NCBI GenBank assembly: GCA_020091685.1
Contig: CM034592.1
Coordinates: 36,858,705-36,922,704 of the forward strand
From: Lutjanus erythropterus
Lineage: Eukaryota > Chordata > Actinopteri > Lutjaniformes > Lutjanidae
Direction: 5' to 3'
Length of the DNA: 64,000 nt
Both the position numbers and the translations under genes were made by a program. Below the pieces are notes generated by a model, which saw only the letters and a program-made list of their open reading frames with translations, was not told the origin of the DNA and ran no database searches. This document shows positions 46,041 through 58,327 of this stretch, one piece after another (positions within the stretch are counted from its first letter, which is position 1; each line of letters begins with the position of its first letter).

Positions 46041-48162
46041 TTTGTAGATATTAGCATTAACAATTTAAAAAAAAATCTCATTCCATCCCTTAATAGGGCT
46101 TAAATATTGTGATTCCTTTTTTGTACAAGTCATGAATCAGTTTTATATATGTAAAAATATCTATTTAGTCTGGCTGTAGCTGGATGCTAACACATAATGG
46201 CAATTCCCATTGACGTGCTAATAGAAATTAGACATCATCACGCCAATAGCTGCTAACCTCACAGTGCTAACTCAGTTTATACCATGGCCTGGGTGAATGC
46301 TCTCTTCTGATTGGCCAGCAGGTGTAGGTAGTTTGACTCACCGTTTGAAATTCATCCGCTACCCAGCTTGCAACCATAGCAACATTAAGGAGCGCAGCTG
46401 TCAAAGCTCATACCACTTCCTATTTGGAAGCGATTCAAAAAAGCGGCGAGCGAACAGCTGATTGCTTCAGATTTCTTGCTCCGAGAGGCTGAGCGTTCAT
46501 GTGGCTTTCTTAAGAAATCGCTCGCTCTGCTCTATTTCAGCAAGGTTCTATGCACCTCCAACTTATTTTATCTTAAAATCAATGTGACATCCTTGACGTT
46601 TCTGTTTCCCCTCATCAAAGTGGACGAAAGGGAGGACAAGAGACTAATTAACTGATCATGATCCACAGCAGTATTTTTATAGCAATATCCTCAAAATAGA
46701 TGTGGTTTGGGTGGGAAGAAGAGAACTTTTGGGAGTTAAAAGTCAGTAACTTGTCCTCCAACCATATACAAACAGCTGATTTAAGAAAATTACTTAACTC
46801 AGACTACTAATTCACTCATCTACATCTGCAATATCACTCATATATGTGGACAGTTGTTTGCTTGCACTGCTTAGTCGCAGTGTAACTCGTGTAAATTTGG
46901 TTGTAAAAGGGACTAAAATTATTCCTTGTCATGACAACAGTAAACTCTTACTTAATAACTTTCACCCAAAATTTTTTGGAAATACAAATCGTGACATATA
47001 TTCTCTAGAAGTGTGTGATTGAGCTTTTTCCCACGAAAAAGCAATCATAAATCGCAAAAAGTATTGTGATAGCATCTTAATCCTTTTTTGTTTCCACTTT
47101 CTTTACTTAATTTTAAAAGTTCAGCAGGGAACTTTGAGATAATATGATTGCATAACGTGACATTCTCTGTCACTGTCTGAGCTTCTTAAGAGGCTTTATA
47201 CTCCAAAGTGACAGGCCATTTGCATAGTACCAGTCCCCAATTAAGAGTTACATCCACAGATGCCAAGAAGAGAGGAAACAAACACAAACCTCTGACGGAC
47301 AGCTTCGCATTAACACTCCCCTGTTTATATTCACTGCCACGTCTTGTTGAACTGTGAGCACAAGTTTGGTGAAGTGTAAGAACTTCTAATCTGATGGCAG
47401 ACGCCGAAAAACGCCGCTCCGAACCAGCCAGCGCAGGTCAGATCGAGGTTGTTGACAGTGAACAGGCCCCGAGGTCCGAATGAATGATTATTTTGATGAG
47501 GCTTGCATGATTAGAAATCTCTCCCTGCCTCTTCCTCCTCCACCTCCTCCTCTCGGTCCCTGTCTTGCCTTCTCATGTGGGTAAATCAAAGTCAGCCCCT
47601 AACTGCAACTAACTGAGTCTCTGCTGCTCCTCTGTCTGCAAAGTCATTAATCCAAGGATGTGGCCCACGGGGTTTCTTTCCTCCTGCTTCACTCAGTAGT
47701 TGTTACATGAAAAATAAGCTTGGTTTCTCCCCGTCCTCGCCTCCTCTCCTCCACATCTCTCCTCTTTTATTTGTTCTAATGGGCTTCTGCTCCCGGTTTT
47801 TTGCCCCCGAGGGTGAGTTACGTGTCCTGCTGGGGGTTTTTCAGTGGGATTGTGTGTGCGTGTAGCGGTGCTGTAAATTGCTACGCTGTGCCCTCGCTCT
47901 ACATCGCTCCCGGGGCACATTCACAGATTCTCTCAGTCCATTGGTGTGATTTGTGTCCTCATATTTCTTCTTTGTCTGCTCTCCAACATGCTTCTCGTGA
48001 CTGTAAATGGGTTGTATCGAGACAGATAAAATTGAAACAAAGGCAACTGGGTGCTGTCACACCTAATCATATCCACACCCTGTCGCCCGTCTCAGACACA
48101 TGCCGTCTTTCTGTTCCTCTCCGTCTCTCCATCTCCTCAATTTTTTTTTCCCTGCAACATGC
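46041..48162. other. Non-coding stretch, possible regulatory element at 47140-47360
   Basis: Repeat-poor sequence. The part around 47140-47360 contains ATTTGCAT (an octamer-type motif), CCCAATTAAGAG and other AT cores and could be a conserved non-coding element. This is by appearance only. The 154-codon frame at 47801-48265 ends in the trinucleotide tract and has no domain. Confidence 0.35.
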
Positions 48163-48167
48163 CCACC

Positions 48168-48227
48168 TCCCTCCTCCTCCTCCTCCTCCTCCTCCTCCTC
48201 CTCGTCCTCCTCCTCCTCTTCCTCCTC
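48168..48227. repeat. (CTC)n/(GAG)n microsatellite
   Basis: About 20 CTC units with CTT and GTC interruptions. It creates artificial Pro-, Leu-, Ser- or Glu-rich open frames on both strands. Confidence 0.95.
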
Positions 48228-48276
48228 TGTTATCATGGCCTGGAGAGGAGTTGCGAAATTCATGACATTCAGATCT

Positions 48277-49875
48277 ACGCTCTTAGAAATAAGGGTTCCA
48301 AAAGAGTTCTCCCTTAAGGGCTTAAGTTCCACACAGAACCTGAAGAAGCCTTTATTGAAGAAAGGCTTTGTCAAGAGTTACTTGTAAGACTAAGGGTCCT
48401 ATTAAGAACCATCTAATCCAAGCAACATTTTTTAGAGAAAAGAGTTCTTTGTGAATCATTGAAACTCTGAAGGAACTCTTTCATCAAGGGTTCTTTCTGC
48501 CAAAATATCTTTTTTTTAGAACCCCCTGAGTGGGTTCTAGACAAAACCTTGGAACATACAAAGGTTCTCAGTAGAGCCTTTGTGTGTTTTAGTATAGATA
48601 AAACCCTTGAAGTATCAAAAGGTTCTTTTTAGAATCTCTGTGTTGGGTTCTAGATAAAACCCTTGGAATATAAAAAGGTTCTTGTCAGACCTCCCTGGGT
48701 GTGTTCCACATAAAACCCTTTAAATATAAAAGTGTTCTTGGTAGAGTCAGTTCGGTGGCATCATAGATAAAACCCTTGAAGTATAAAAAGTTCTCTGTAG
48801 AACCCCCTGGTGGGTTCCAGATGAAACTCTTGAATTTTTAAAAGGTTCTCAGTAGAACTTGGGTTCTAGGTAAAACCCTTGGAATATTACAAGGTTCTCG
48901 ATAGAACCCCCTAGGCAGGGTGTTGATGAAACTCTTGGAATATAAAAAGGTACTCTGTAGGACCCCTTTAGTGTGTTCTAGATAAAAACCCTTGAATATG
49001 ACATGGTTCTTGGTGGAATTCCTGTGGTGGGTTCTGGATAAAACCCTTGAAATAAAAAATGTTTTCGATAGAACCCCCTGAGTTTGTTTTAGTATAGGTA
49101 AAACCCTAGAAATATCAAAAGGTGCTTTTTAGAACCTCTGTGATGGGTTCTAGATAAAACCCTTCGAATATAAAAAGATTCTTGTCAGAACTACCTGGGT
49201 GTGTTCCAGATAAAACCCTCCAAATATAAAAGTGTTCTTGGTAGCCCACCAAAGGGATTCTAGCTAAAGCCCTTGAAATATAAAAGGTTCTCTGTAGAAC
49301 CCCCTGATGGGTTTTAGATAAAACCCCTGAAAAAAGTTCTTGGTAGAACACCCTTGTGGGTTCTAGATAAAACCCTTGCAGTATACAAGGTCCTCAGTAG
49401 AACACCATGAATGTGTTCTAGATAAAATCACCAGGAACAGTTTTATATTCAAAGGGTTATTGGTGGAATTCCTAGCTGGGTTCTAGAAAAATCCTTGAAA
49501 TATAGAATGCTTCTGGGTAGAACCCCCTGAGTGTGTTCTGGATAGAACCACTGGAACATAAAAAGGTTCTTGGTAGAACCCCCTGCATGGGTTCATGTTA
49601 GTACCCTTAGAAGGTGGAAAGGTTTCGGAGCGAACCCACAGGGAGGATTCTCATTGGAGCCATTACACCATCAAAGGGTTCTCTGTAGAACCTGTCATAG
49701 GTAGTTCTGGGTGAGACCTTTCACAGATGGTTCTAGGTGTAACCCTTGTTTGTTGATTTCTAGGTAGAACTCTCTGAAAGAATTCCAAGTCGAGAAACCA
49801 AAAAGGTTCTCCTGTAGAGACAACCTGAATAACCCTTTATGGTTCTAATTAGGATCCTTCTTTGTCAGAGTGTGG
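48277..49875 (+). mobile_element. DNA element expanded by a ~56-bp tandem repeat array (copy 1)
   Basis: The left end is ACGCTCTTAGAAATAAGGGT (48277). The right end, reverse-complemented, is ACACTCTGACAAAGAAGGAT, so the ends form imperfect inverted repeats. About 48530-49720 is a tandem array of a roughly 56-bp monomer whose consensus reads approximately GGTTCTAGATAAAACCCTTG then GAATATAAAAAGGTTCT then CAGTAGAACCCCCTGGGTG. A higher-order period of 500 bp is visible. There is no transposase; the 78-codon minus frame at 49115-49351 is a by-product of the repeat. Confidence 0.85.
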
Positions 49876-51364
49876 CGTGTGGGGTGATGGAGGACAGGAA
49901 TAGTCTCTGGAGTTCCTGCTGGAATCTGTCGGTCTTTGATGAGCGAGTTATACAATGTCAGCACAGACGATAATCTCACTCTCGTAATTTGCGGCACAGA
50001 GAGAGAATCTCATTTGTTGCATTTGGTTACGGAACAGCGGGTTCCTCTGCGGAGCCTGTTTCTGCTCCATAACCTCGTAACTGTACTGACCAGCAGCATG
50101 TGCTCACAACCTGGAATGGAATAATGGACAGAGTCATGAAGATAAGAGGAGATAAAATCTTAATGCTTTGTTCGTGGCCTCGTGCGTCTCTCCCACTCTC
50201 TGTTCTCTCTGCTGTGAAACTCATCACAGGCGGTACGCTCCGAAGCACGAAAAGGCGGCCGAGTCTGCCTGCTTAAAATTCAAAGTTGTCTGTGTCACAC
50301 AGAGCTCTCAAACGGCCCCTGAGACACTCAGCAGCTCGAGTGGCTGAAAAGTAGTTCCTCTGGCTGACAGCGAGGGGTAGTGTTGCTCCAAGACAGCGTC
50401 ATTATTCTCCTGCCTTTCTTTTCATTTGGCTTCCTCTTTCCTGTTTGCCGTTCTTACATAAAACCCTGAATACAGCGAGCGCGTTGATTATTCAGCTTCT
50501 TAGGAAGTGATGAATACTTGGCGCTGTTTCTGCATTGGGAATGTGAATGAATGCTCTTAAACGGCCTTCAAAATACAATTAATGAGCCGTTGCTTTAATA
50601 TTTTATTTCATGCTGACGATCCTGTGATGCTGTTAGCTTAGCACTTCAAAAGACGGCACACTTTAGAAAAGACTGTTTAAAGCGAAGCAGAAAGTTCATT
50701 TTATCCAGCAGAAAGTTCGACGAAAAGGACATGAAAGCGCGATTGTGGGCATTTGAGGCCACGGAGGCAGGGCCTGTTGTCCTTGCAGTGTTGTCAGGGG
50801 TGAGGTTCTGCACACAGCTGGTAAATATTTTATGTGTCTGTGTCCCGCTTTGCTGTTCCCACAGGGAAGGGACTGTACTGTAACGATGTAATAGCTCTTT
50901 AACCCTTAAGACCCACATGAGAAGAGATGCTGCTGCACTGGAAGGTTTGCTGACTATTCTCTACTCTGGAGAGAGAGGGGGAGTGTGGGTGTTTGGACAG
51001 CTGCTGTGAAGAAGAGTGTATTTGTGCTCCTCTTGCAGTATATCAGCTACTGTACGCCTGCCTAGAAATGCATGTTCCCAGAACACTCTGAGAACGTCTT
51101 CACCGGTGCAAAGGACGTCACCTTGCAACGTTCCCAGACCTTAAGTGTCGGGGACGTTATTTGACGGGCTTTCCTGGAACATTCAGGACGTTCTGTTTAG
51201 TGGACAGCGGACGAGCTGGAAACAACACAGTACCAAGTACCATCAGAACTTCTCCAGTTTAATCCTGCATTTGACCCCTTTGAACCCAGATCTAAAAAAA
51301 TAGAATGGTTTTACTTGCAGCCAATCACCGCAAGAATTCTTTGATTTAATGCCGTACAAGTCAT
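49876..51364. other. Non-coding stretch, nothing recognised
   Basis: Unique-looking sequence between repeat arrays. Open frames of 62-90 codons have no domain or splice context. Confidence 0.5.
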
Positions 51365-51785
51365 ACACTCTTAGAAACAAGGGTTTCAAGAAGTTCCGCC
51401 CTCAACAATTTGCTACTGAAGAACCCTGTTTTGATGTAAGGGTTAGTTAAGGGTTCTTTGTAAGAGACTAAGAGCTTCTTGCATCTAAATAACCTTTTTG
51501 GGAAAAAAAAAAGTCTTCAGGGATTGTTGAAATCCTTGAAGAACTCACCAAACCCTTGGAATATAAAAGGTAGAACCCCCTGAGTGTGTTATAGATAAAA
51601 CCCTTGGAATGTGAAAGGGTTCTTAGTAGAACCCCCTGTGTGTTATAGATAAAACCTTTGCAGTATACAGCTTAGATAAAACTGTTGGAATATAAAAAGG
51701 ATCTCAGTAGAAACCCCTAGGTGGGTTTTTGTTATCAACCTCAGAAGGTGGGTAGAACCCTCAGAGAAGACTACTTTGCAAAATA
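51365..51785 (+). mobile_element. Tandem-repeat-expanded element, short copy 2
   Basis: It begins CACTCTTAGAAACAAGGGTT, followed by the same leader as copy 1 (GAACCCTGTT..., AAGGGTTCTTTGTAAGAGAC), then about three to four degenerate 56-bp monomers (CCCTTGGAATATAAAAGGTA and GAACCCCCTGAGTG motifs). The far terminus is lost. Same orientation as copy 1. Confidence 0.8.
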
Positions 51786-54239
51786 CAACTGATTTTGGTG
51801 AAACTGGATTTTATTTCATGGAGGAAACATTTTCTGGTCCGATGTCCTCTGGCTGCTCTGCCTTTGGTGATTTATGCCACAGAACTGTCTGATCGCCAGA
51901 CAGGTTTTACATGCTGTTAGCTGCTACTTCAGCCCCTGGCGATTTAGCTTCAGAGATCGGTGTGGCCGTGTGAGACCGCAGCATCCCGAGTGCCTCCGAG
52001 CACCGTCTGAGCACGGATAGAAAGTGATAGGAAACACTGAATGTACCATTTGTCAGACCACAGGTGATACAAGGATTCAGCTGGAGCAGAATGCTTCTGG
52101 GGACAGATGATTGTACACAAGTGCACAACTTTATAACTTTATTCACTGAATTTGGTGAAACTGGATCCTATATTATGGATTAAATATTTGTTTCCTTGAG
52201 CATTTAGCTCAGGGGGATTACTTCTGCATACTTTTACCTCATTATTTGACACGTTGGCCATGTTTAATATGAACTTTTTACAGTTATATCTATGTTAGAC
52301 AATGAAGAAAAGCATAATTTGCTCCCATTAATGTCAGGTTTTCATAACAAAGAGACCCTAAACAACTGCTGTCTCAATTTCCCTGCATCTATACTTAAAC
52401 TGCCTGTTCTGAGTGCATAAGCGTGTTCACATTGACATTTACCACAAAACGAAATGCACTGCTAGTACCCAGATGTTGTACTGAAAACGGCCAGAGAGTT
52501 GAGTGTGGGATGCCGGACACTTCTCACCCCCAACGGTCACCATCTTGTCTGCGTAGCGGAAGAGGAGGGGCTACCAAACGTGTGAACATGGTGGCCCAGG
52601 AAGCAGCTGCTGTGACTACAGTGGCCTCTACGAACACTGAATTATACAGATATTGGCCGATAGGAGGAGTTAGGGCTGCCCCATTTTTAACCTCCCGAGA
52701 AACAGAATGCAAATAAAACTAAAAGGACATCCATGTTGAATGAAGTGAGACTGAGCACAAATGAATAAACAAGCTGGTAGATATTTTTGGAGTAAAGCTC
52801 CACCCAGTTTCAATTCGCACACAAAGAAGAAGAAGCCGCACTCTGCGTTTCCGGTAGGGGCACAACGGCCATCTTTGATTTAAGAAAGCACTACCCTGTC
52901 GAAATTTGCACATTGTATGCAAAGTGTGCTACATGATGGGGTACTAACGGAAGAATCCGAATTGAGACACAAAAATTATATTGTTGACCAAATGACCGCA
53001 GTCATAAACACTCATAAAGACACCCACATGTTCATGACAGGTATCACGTCTCAGTCGATGGAGTCACCTCAGTCGTACGCACACCCCTTAAAGCGTTAGT
53101 TGAACTTCTTCACTGTGTGCAGTAACTGTCTCTTACTGTGGAGGTGATTTGTTAGTAAAGTATTTATCTACCACGGTGACAGCAGTGTTTCAGGCTGGAC
53201 TGAACCCATCTCATTGAGGGCAGCGTCCCATTACTGTCTCCCTCCTCCGCCCACTGCCAGTCAGGTCTCCAAAGTCAGGGGTGACCTGCTTTAGAAGAGC
53301 TCTTCAGCCGGCCTGCCAGCGCCACGTCTCCCGAATGAAACCTGCGGACGTAGACTAATTACACCAAACTGCCCTTTCTCTTTCACCTGCCTCACACAAA
53401 TCACTCTGGGTAAATAGCTTTTTTTTCTCTCTCTCTCTCTCTTTCTGCTTCCCACATCCTCGCGAAGGACATCCTTTGAGGGACACAAGAGAAAAGCTAC
53501 GGTGAAAAGGGCTTTTGAAACCACATTACTGTAGCGACAATAACAAGTTTGTCAGCAGAAGTCTGGCTCTGGAGAATCAGTCTGTTTCGAGACATTTTAG
53601 TGTCACTATCTGCCGAGGAACGGGGGGCAGGCTGACTGGAAAGGAGGAGCTGCCATTTGTGTCCACTTCTCTCTAAATAAAAAAACATCTGACTGGAGGA
53701 GGATGAGTATTTTTGCCTGTGGACTATACCGTTGAAGTGCACTCGAATACTTTTCCGATAGAATTTAGCTGCATAAAAAGCTGTCCGATAAAATGACCGT
53801 CAAACGTATATAAAAGACATAGGGATTCTTATAGCCATTCTAAAGCTCCAGCTTCAAAAACAACCACATAAGAGGCTGAAACACCTCTGCTGAGAGGAGA
53901 TTCTCAGCGGCTGCTGCGTTCAGGCTCAAATAGATTTGACGTTAGCCCTGAGGTCATGACCCAAATATATCAGATATTACAATATTCTGCTATCGTATGT
54001 TGCTTTTGTTCTTCAGTGCTGTCATTCATTCTTAAAACAATATTTTTGGTCCCCAAAAGAGCTTTTTGGGTCCTTTTTCACAATAGATATAGTCTGGTAA
54101 CAGTCAACACTGTCTCCCAGAAATTACGTTTGTATATTACTAAATATGTGTTACATGAAGTATAATTCAAACAAAGGACGAAGATCATTATGTGCACAGT
54201 TATGTTAAGGAATATTACCACTGGCTTTAGAGACCGGCA
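51786..54239. other. Non-coding stretch, nothing firmly recognised
   Basis: Contains a short (CT)n tract at about 53425-53441 and a small fragment near 52330-52365 resembling the foldback repeat at 21768-22455. Open frames up to 97 codons (52423-52716) lack domains. Confidence 0.45.
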
Positions 54240-54620
54240 GGTTTAATGTCAGGTTTGTTGCGGGAGCTTCGTAAAATTGAGAATGAGGTTTGTTTTTTGT
54301 TTTGCTGTCCTGCGTATGAGGACTTAAGGGATGTACTGTTTACTAAAACGTTCTCTATTTATGCTGATTTCTTTTGGCTAGTTGAGTATGAGAAATTTGA
54401 GCTGTGCTTTTTTTGTAGCAGATTTTATTCATCAAGCTCGGGAGAGAAGGCGGTGTATTCTGTTTAAGACTGAGCTGAAATAGAGTGTAATTTTGTATTG
54501 AAAGGAAAATGTTTGAGCACTGCAACTGTATTTGGTGTCTTATTAACCCATTAGGTTTGGCCACTTTTTGTGCATGACATGAAAATAAAAGTAAAGCAAT
54601 CAATCAATCAATCAACTAAA
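54240..54620 (+). mobile_element. 5'-truncated LINE 3' end
   Basis: The plus-strand frame 54246-54467 encodes LRKIENEVCFLFCCPAYEDL and RDVLF. This corresponds to the extreme C-terminus of many non-LTR reverse transcriptases, IEDExHFLxxCPxYxxxRxxLF, with the CPxY motif intact. After the stop at 54467 comes about 120 bp of 3' untranslated sequence, an AATAAA signal (54586-54591) and a (CAAT)n tail at about 54596-54617. No 5' part of the element is present. Upstream target duplication not identified. Clade not assigned. Confidence 0.75.
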
Positions 54621-55382
54621 TCATTTAAATTTTTTAGTGAGACATTATCACTGCCTGGATTATGTTCAGAGACTGCGTTTCTTTTAGAGAATGAAACACT
54701 ACATTTATGTTCCACGCTGGAGTCACGAGGTGGTCCGGGTGGATGGCGAGCATAGTAAGTGTGGGAAAGTGACAACAGAATCCAGTGTTTGTGTCCAGAT
54801 CCCTCGCTTACTTGCTGTTTTTTTTTTTTTTTTTGAGCTCATATTAAAAGGTTAGAGGGTTCGCACAGCAAGCGTGTGCAGCGCTGCTCATATGCTGCAG
54901 TCACGCTTCATCTAGAGATTTGGAGGCTCGCCTGTTTTTTACGCATGATGTGCACGGTCCTCTGCAAAAATGCACATTAAAAATGATCTGCTGACAGTCA
55001 TATCGACATTATAGTAGCAACTCAACACATCTCACTACAGTTTTATTGTCTACATCTGCGCAGTTTGTCACAGACAGGAAAAAAATTGAGTGCAGGACAG
55101 TGGTTTTTTTTCTTTCTCTCTTTTCTCTTCTCCCTATAAAATCAGACTGCCTTCAGAAAACAGCTGTTTTCTTCTCTTCAAACTCTTCTGCAAACTCTGT
55201 ATAGAAAGACAGTCTGAGCCTGTGTGAACATCGCAGTGTGTACGAGCTGCAGCAGTTCGGCGACGGTGCCGTCGCGCGCCGCTCAAGCGTGTAGTGTGAA
55301 CAAGCTGTTATGCAACAGAAGTACTTTGGTTAAAGTTATGGAAAAATCTTACTCTGTGTCAACGCTGTACAAAAACAATCTG
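54621..55382. other. Non-coding stretch with poly(T) run
   Basis: A T-run of about 18 lies at 54818-54835. The local CpG-bearing segment GGCGACGGTGCCGTCGCGCG at about 55259-55278 is unusual for the neighbourhood but has no assigned feature. Confidence 0.4.
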
Positions 55383-55506
55383 TTGTCTTTTGACTGGATA
55401 TGATGAGTCGAATGAATGTATAATACAGAGTTCAATCAAATCAGTAAATTAAGTTTTTACAGAAACATAATCATCATATTAGCAGACTTCCCAGCATGCA
55501 TTGTTT
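55383..55506 (+). repeat. Dispersed repeat, copy A
   Basis: TGATGAGTCGAATGAATGTA ... CAGAGTTCAATCAAATCAGT ... ATCATCATATTAGCAGACTT CCCAGCATGC; matches copy B at 56269-56390 about 886 bp downstream in the same orientation. The CTTCCCAGCATGCA end is a common motif in fish repeats. Confidence 0.75.
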
Positions 55507-55611
55507 GAGAGTTAAAATTCCCCCGAGACCCTCCTTTTTCATCATTTCAATAAAACATATATGATGAAAACATGCTGAATATCTCTAATGCATTTTAAGA
55601 CAACCGGTTTC

Positions 55612-56002
55612 ACTATTTTTTTTGAGTTTTAAGTCAAACTCATATATTTTGAAATAAACTAAAACAAGTTTTGTCGGCCTATAAGTTTTTGTTGAGATAA
55701 TTTACTTTTTGTAAATTTACTTTTTTTCATTTTTAACATTCTGTGGGCTGTGAACCGGATTTATTTTTATTTGAAAACTGAAAATAAAATGGTTGCTTTT
55801 GAACACGTTAAATTATCAACCATTATTTACTTCCCCTTGAATAAGTTTATCAAACAGTTTTTTAATTCAAAATTTTTGTTTCTAAAACAAAAAGATTCAC
55901 ATTTTTCTAAGAAGAAAAGTAAGTTATCTCAACAAAAGATTATAGGTCGGCAAAATGTTTTCTTTCAAAAGTTAAGACTTTGAGTTTGATTCAAAAGTCA
56001 AA
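55612..56002. mobile_element. Small foldback between the two repeat copies
   Basis: Arms at about 55624-55712 and 55911-55999 are inverted copies. The left has TTTTGTCGGCCTATAAG and GTTGAGATAATTTACTTTTT; the right reverse-complemented has TTTTGCCGACCTATAATC and GTTGAGATAACTTACTTTTC. About 200 bp of A/T-rich loop contains a chance 77-codon frame. No target duplication identified. Confidence 0.65.
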
Positions 56003-56268
56003 AGTTTAGTGAAGACAGATGCCTTACGAGTTTTCTCAACTTGTATTTTGCAGTCGGGAAAGATGTGATTTTGGTTAATGTAAAAAAAAACTGTCTTAAC
56101 AGTGTAAAAACTTATACAAGAACCAACATTAGTGAAAAGAACTAATCTTTCCTCATTGATTTTACATGAACAAGTTTCACTTATTCAAGTAACTTAAACT
56201 TAAACCTTGTAGTATTTATTGTCAGAACACTTCATACCTAATAAAGACAAGTTCTTCTAACTTGAAGT

Positions 56269-56390
56269 CTTTTGTCTTGAAATGATGAGTTAAATGAATG
56301 TACTGTAGAGAGTTCAGTCAACTCATTGAATCAAGTTTCTAAAGAAACATTATCATCATATTGGCAGACTTCTCAGCATGCAGCAAGTAT
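56269..56390 (+). repeat. Dispersed repeat, copy B
   Basis: TGATGAGTTAAATGAATGTA ... AGAGTTCAGTCAACTCATTG ... ATCATCATATTGGCAGACTT CTCAGCATGC; same order as copy A. Confidence 0.75.
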
Positions 56391-58327
56391 CCTGAGACAC
56401 TTCTTCTTATAGTTTGAAGAAAATATAAATTATGAAAACTTGCTGTTGAGTGAGATAAGTCATGGCTGTTTCGTTTTACCCATAATGAAAACACTGAACC
56501 ATGAAGGTTATTATTGTATTCAGCCACTACCTCAAAATTTACTTAAAATTTAACTTTTTTTAATTTCACATATGTCTTCATGCATGAATGTTGTCTTATT
56601 TTTCTCTTATATGTGTTCTTAAATGAAGCATTAACAGGAAATTATTGTGAAACAAGCACCGACGGCCAAGTCTGTTTTGATGAATCATGTTTGGTTTCGA
56701 CTTGGATGTGTGTGTGTGCCAGGAAATCCAACCTTAATACCAGTTAAACAGGGGATTTGGTTTTGTCAGGCCTATTACCAGTCTCTCTTTGGAAGGCTAG
56801 AAAAGTGAGTACTAGCAGATGAGATGGATTAGATCATTTTGTCTCTGATCTAAGTCGAGGCTCCAGAGCGACACGCGGGTTTTGAAGAATCTGTCCCGGT
56901 AACCGCATCATCTTTAAGTGTAAATATTTCAAATTGTTAAATGAGTAAATAGTTGTATAACATTTTCCTTCTGTGTTTTTACAAATTACTTTTTCCTCAT
57001 GGCATTTCACAGCACAAATCAGAAGTTGGCTTTTGCACATATTAGCTTACATGTGGTCAAGGGCACTCTTAAATTTTAATTTTACCCAAGAACAAAGTAC
57101 GAAAGTATTTGTGGCGGTAGATCAGATCTGTGCATACGAATGATTCATGCAGGCCCAGTGTCTTTGTGTCAATGTTAGAGCAAAGTAGCTCCAACAGGAG
57201 CAGAAATGAAGAACTGACTTTTCAAAATTTGAAATAAAATCAAATTTGCTTGTAATTTTGTCTTAACTTAACATCTTAAGCTTATTGAACATATTTTCTC
57301 AAGTACAACTGAATTATTATTGAGTTTATTTGTTTTGAATTGTTACAAAATTACCTCAACTTGTCCTTGCAAACTTAAATTAAAATTAAAACCAAGAGCT
57401 AAGAGCGACAGGCCTTATTTTTACAGTGAAGTCAGGTACAGGACTGAAATAGCAAGTGTCGATTGAGGACAGTCGGTATCAATAGCAGTCAATAAAGGAG
57501 CTGAAGGACATTGGTGAGGACACTGAACGACACATTCCTGTGTCCTTTCCTCTAATCTTCTGATTTGATTTATAGCACATGTCTGGCCTGAGTCCAGTCA
57601 GACCTAATAGGATCACTAAAGGTCGAATGGGAGCCGTCAGGGCAGCCAGACATCAGCAGTGACGCGTAGGGGGACATGAGGACAATCAATGCACTTGAAC
57701 CGGACAGGACAGGAGAGGATATAGCATCTCATCATAGCTGGAAAAAAAATATATAATTTACTCAGATAAACAGTATATAAGACAGGCAGGGGAGGAGGCA
57801 GCCAGAGGCAGACAGAGGACATAAAAGGAGAAAAGAGCAGAGGGGAGGACGGCGAGAGAGAGAGGTGAAATGAAAAGGAAAGAAAATGAGAAGAGACAAG
57901 AAGGTGGAGACATCAGAGGACACGTAAGATTGTCCTCTCTTGTTTGACTATAAGCAGACATGTGCTCTGCCAGCAGATCAACAGAGATATCACTTTCCAC
58001 ACACCCTGATGTAGGTGTCACTTTGACAAGCGTCCCCATTTGATTTACCGCGGAGGTTCAGGAGACGTGCGATCACAGCGAAGCGTTCGAGCGTCCGCCG
58101 GAGAGGCGGAAGTGCCGGGTTGAAATGGGTCAAGTAACATGAGAGATGTGCGTACATCAGATAATTTGGCTCGACCTCTTTTCAGCCCAAATCCACTTCA
58201 GCGGGAGCCGTCATCCAGGATGTGACCCAGGTAATTTGATAGCAAAGTAAGATACTGTCAGAAGAAATTAGAGAGCAGCCAATAATATCAGAGTTATTTG
58301 GTTCTCTTAGGTGGTGACACTCAAATA
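56391..58327. other. Non-coding stretch with a GA-rich segment
   Basis: About 57775-57915 is strongly purine-rich on the plus strand (GGAGGAGGCAGCC ... GAGAGAGAGAGG). A TTTTTACAGTGAA motif near 57419-57431 may be a transposon end. No gene signal. Confidence 0.45.

Noticed and set aside
47801..48265. 154-codon plus-strand open frame
   Set aside because: Its C-terminal third is the (CTC)n microsatellite read as poly-proline; alternative frames across the tract are equally open; no domain.
49115..49351. 78-codon frame with repeated residues on the minus strand
   Set aside because: Entirely inside the ~56-bp tandem array; the repeated peptide is a by-product of the repeat.
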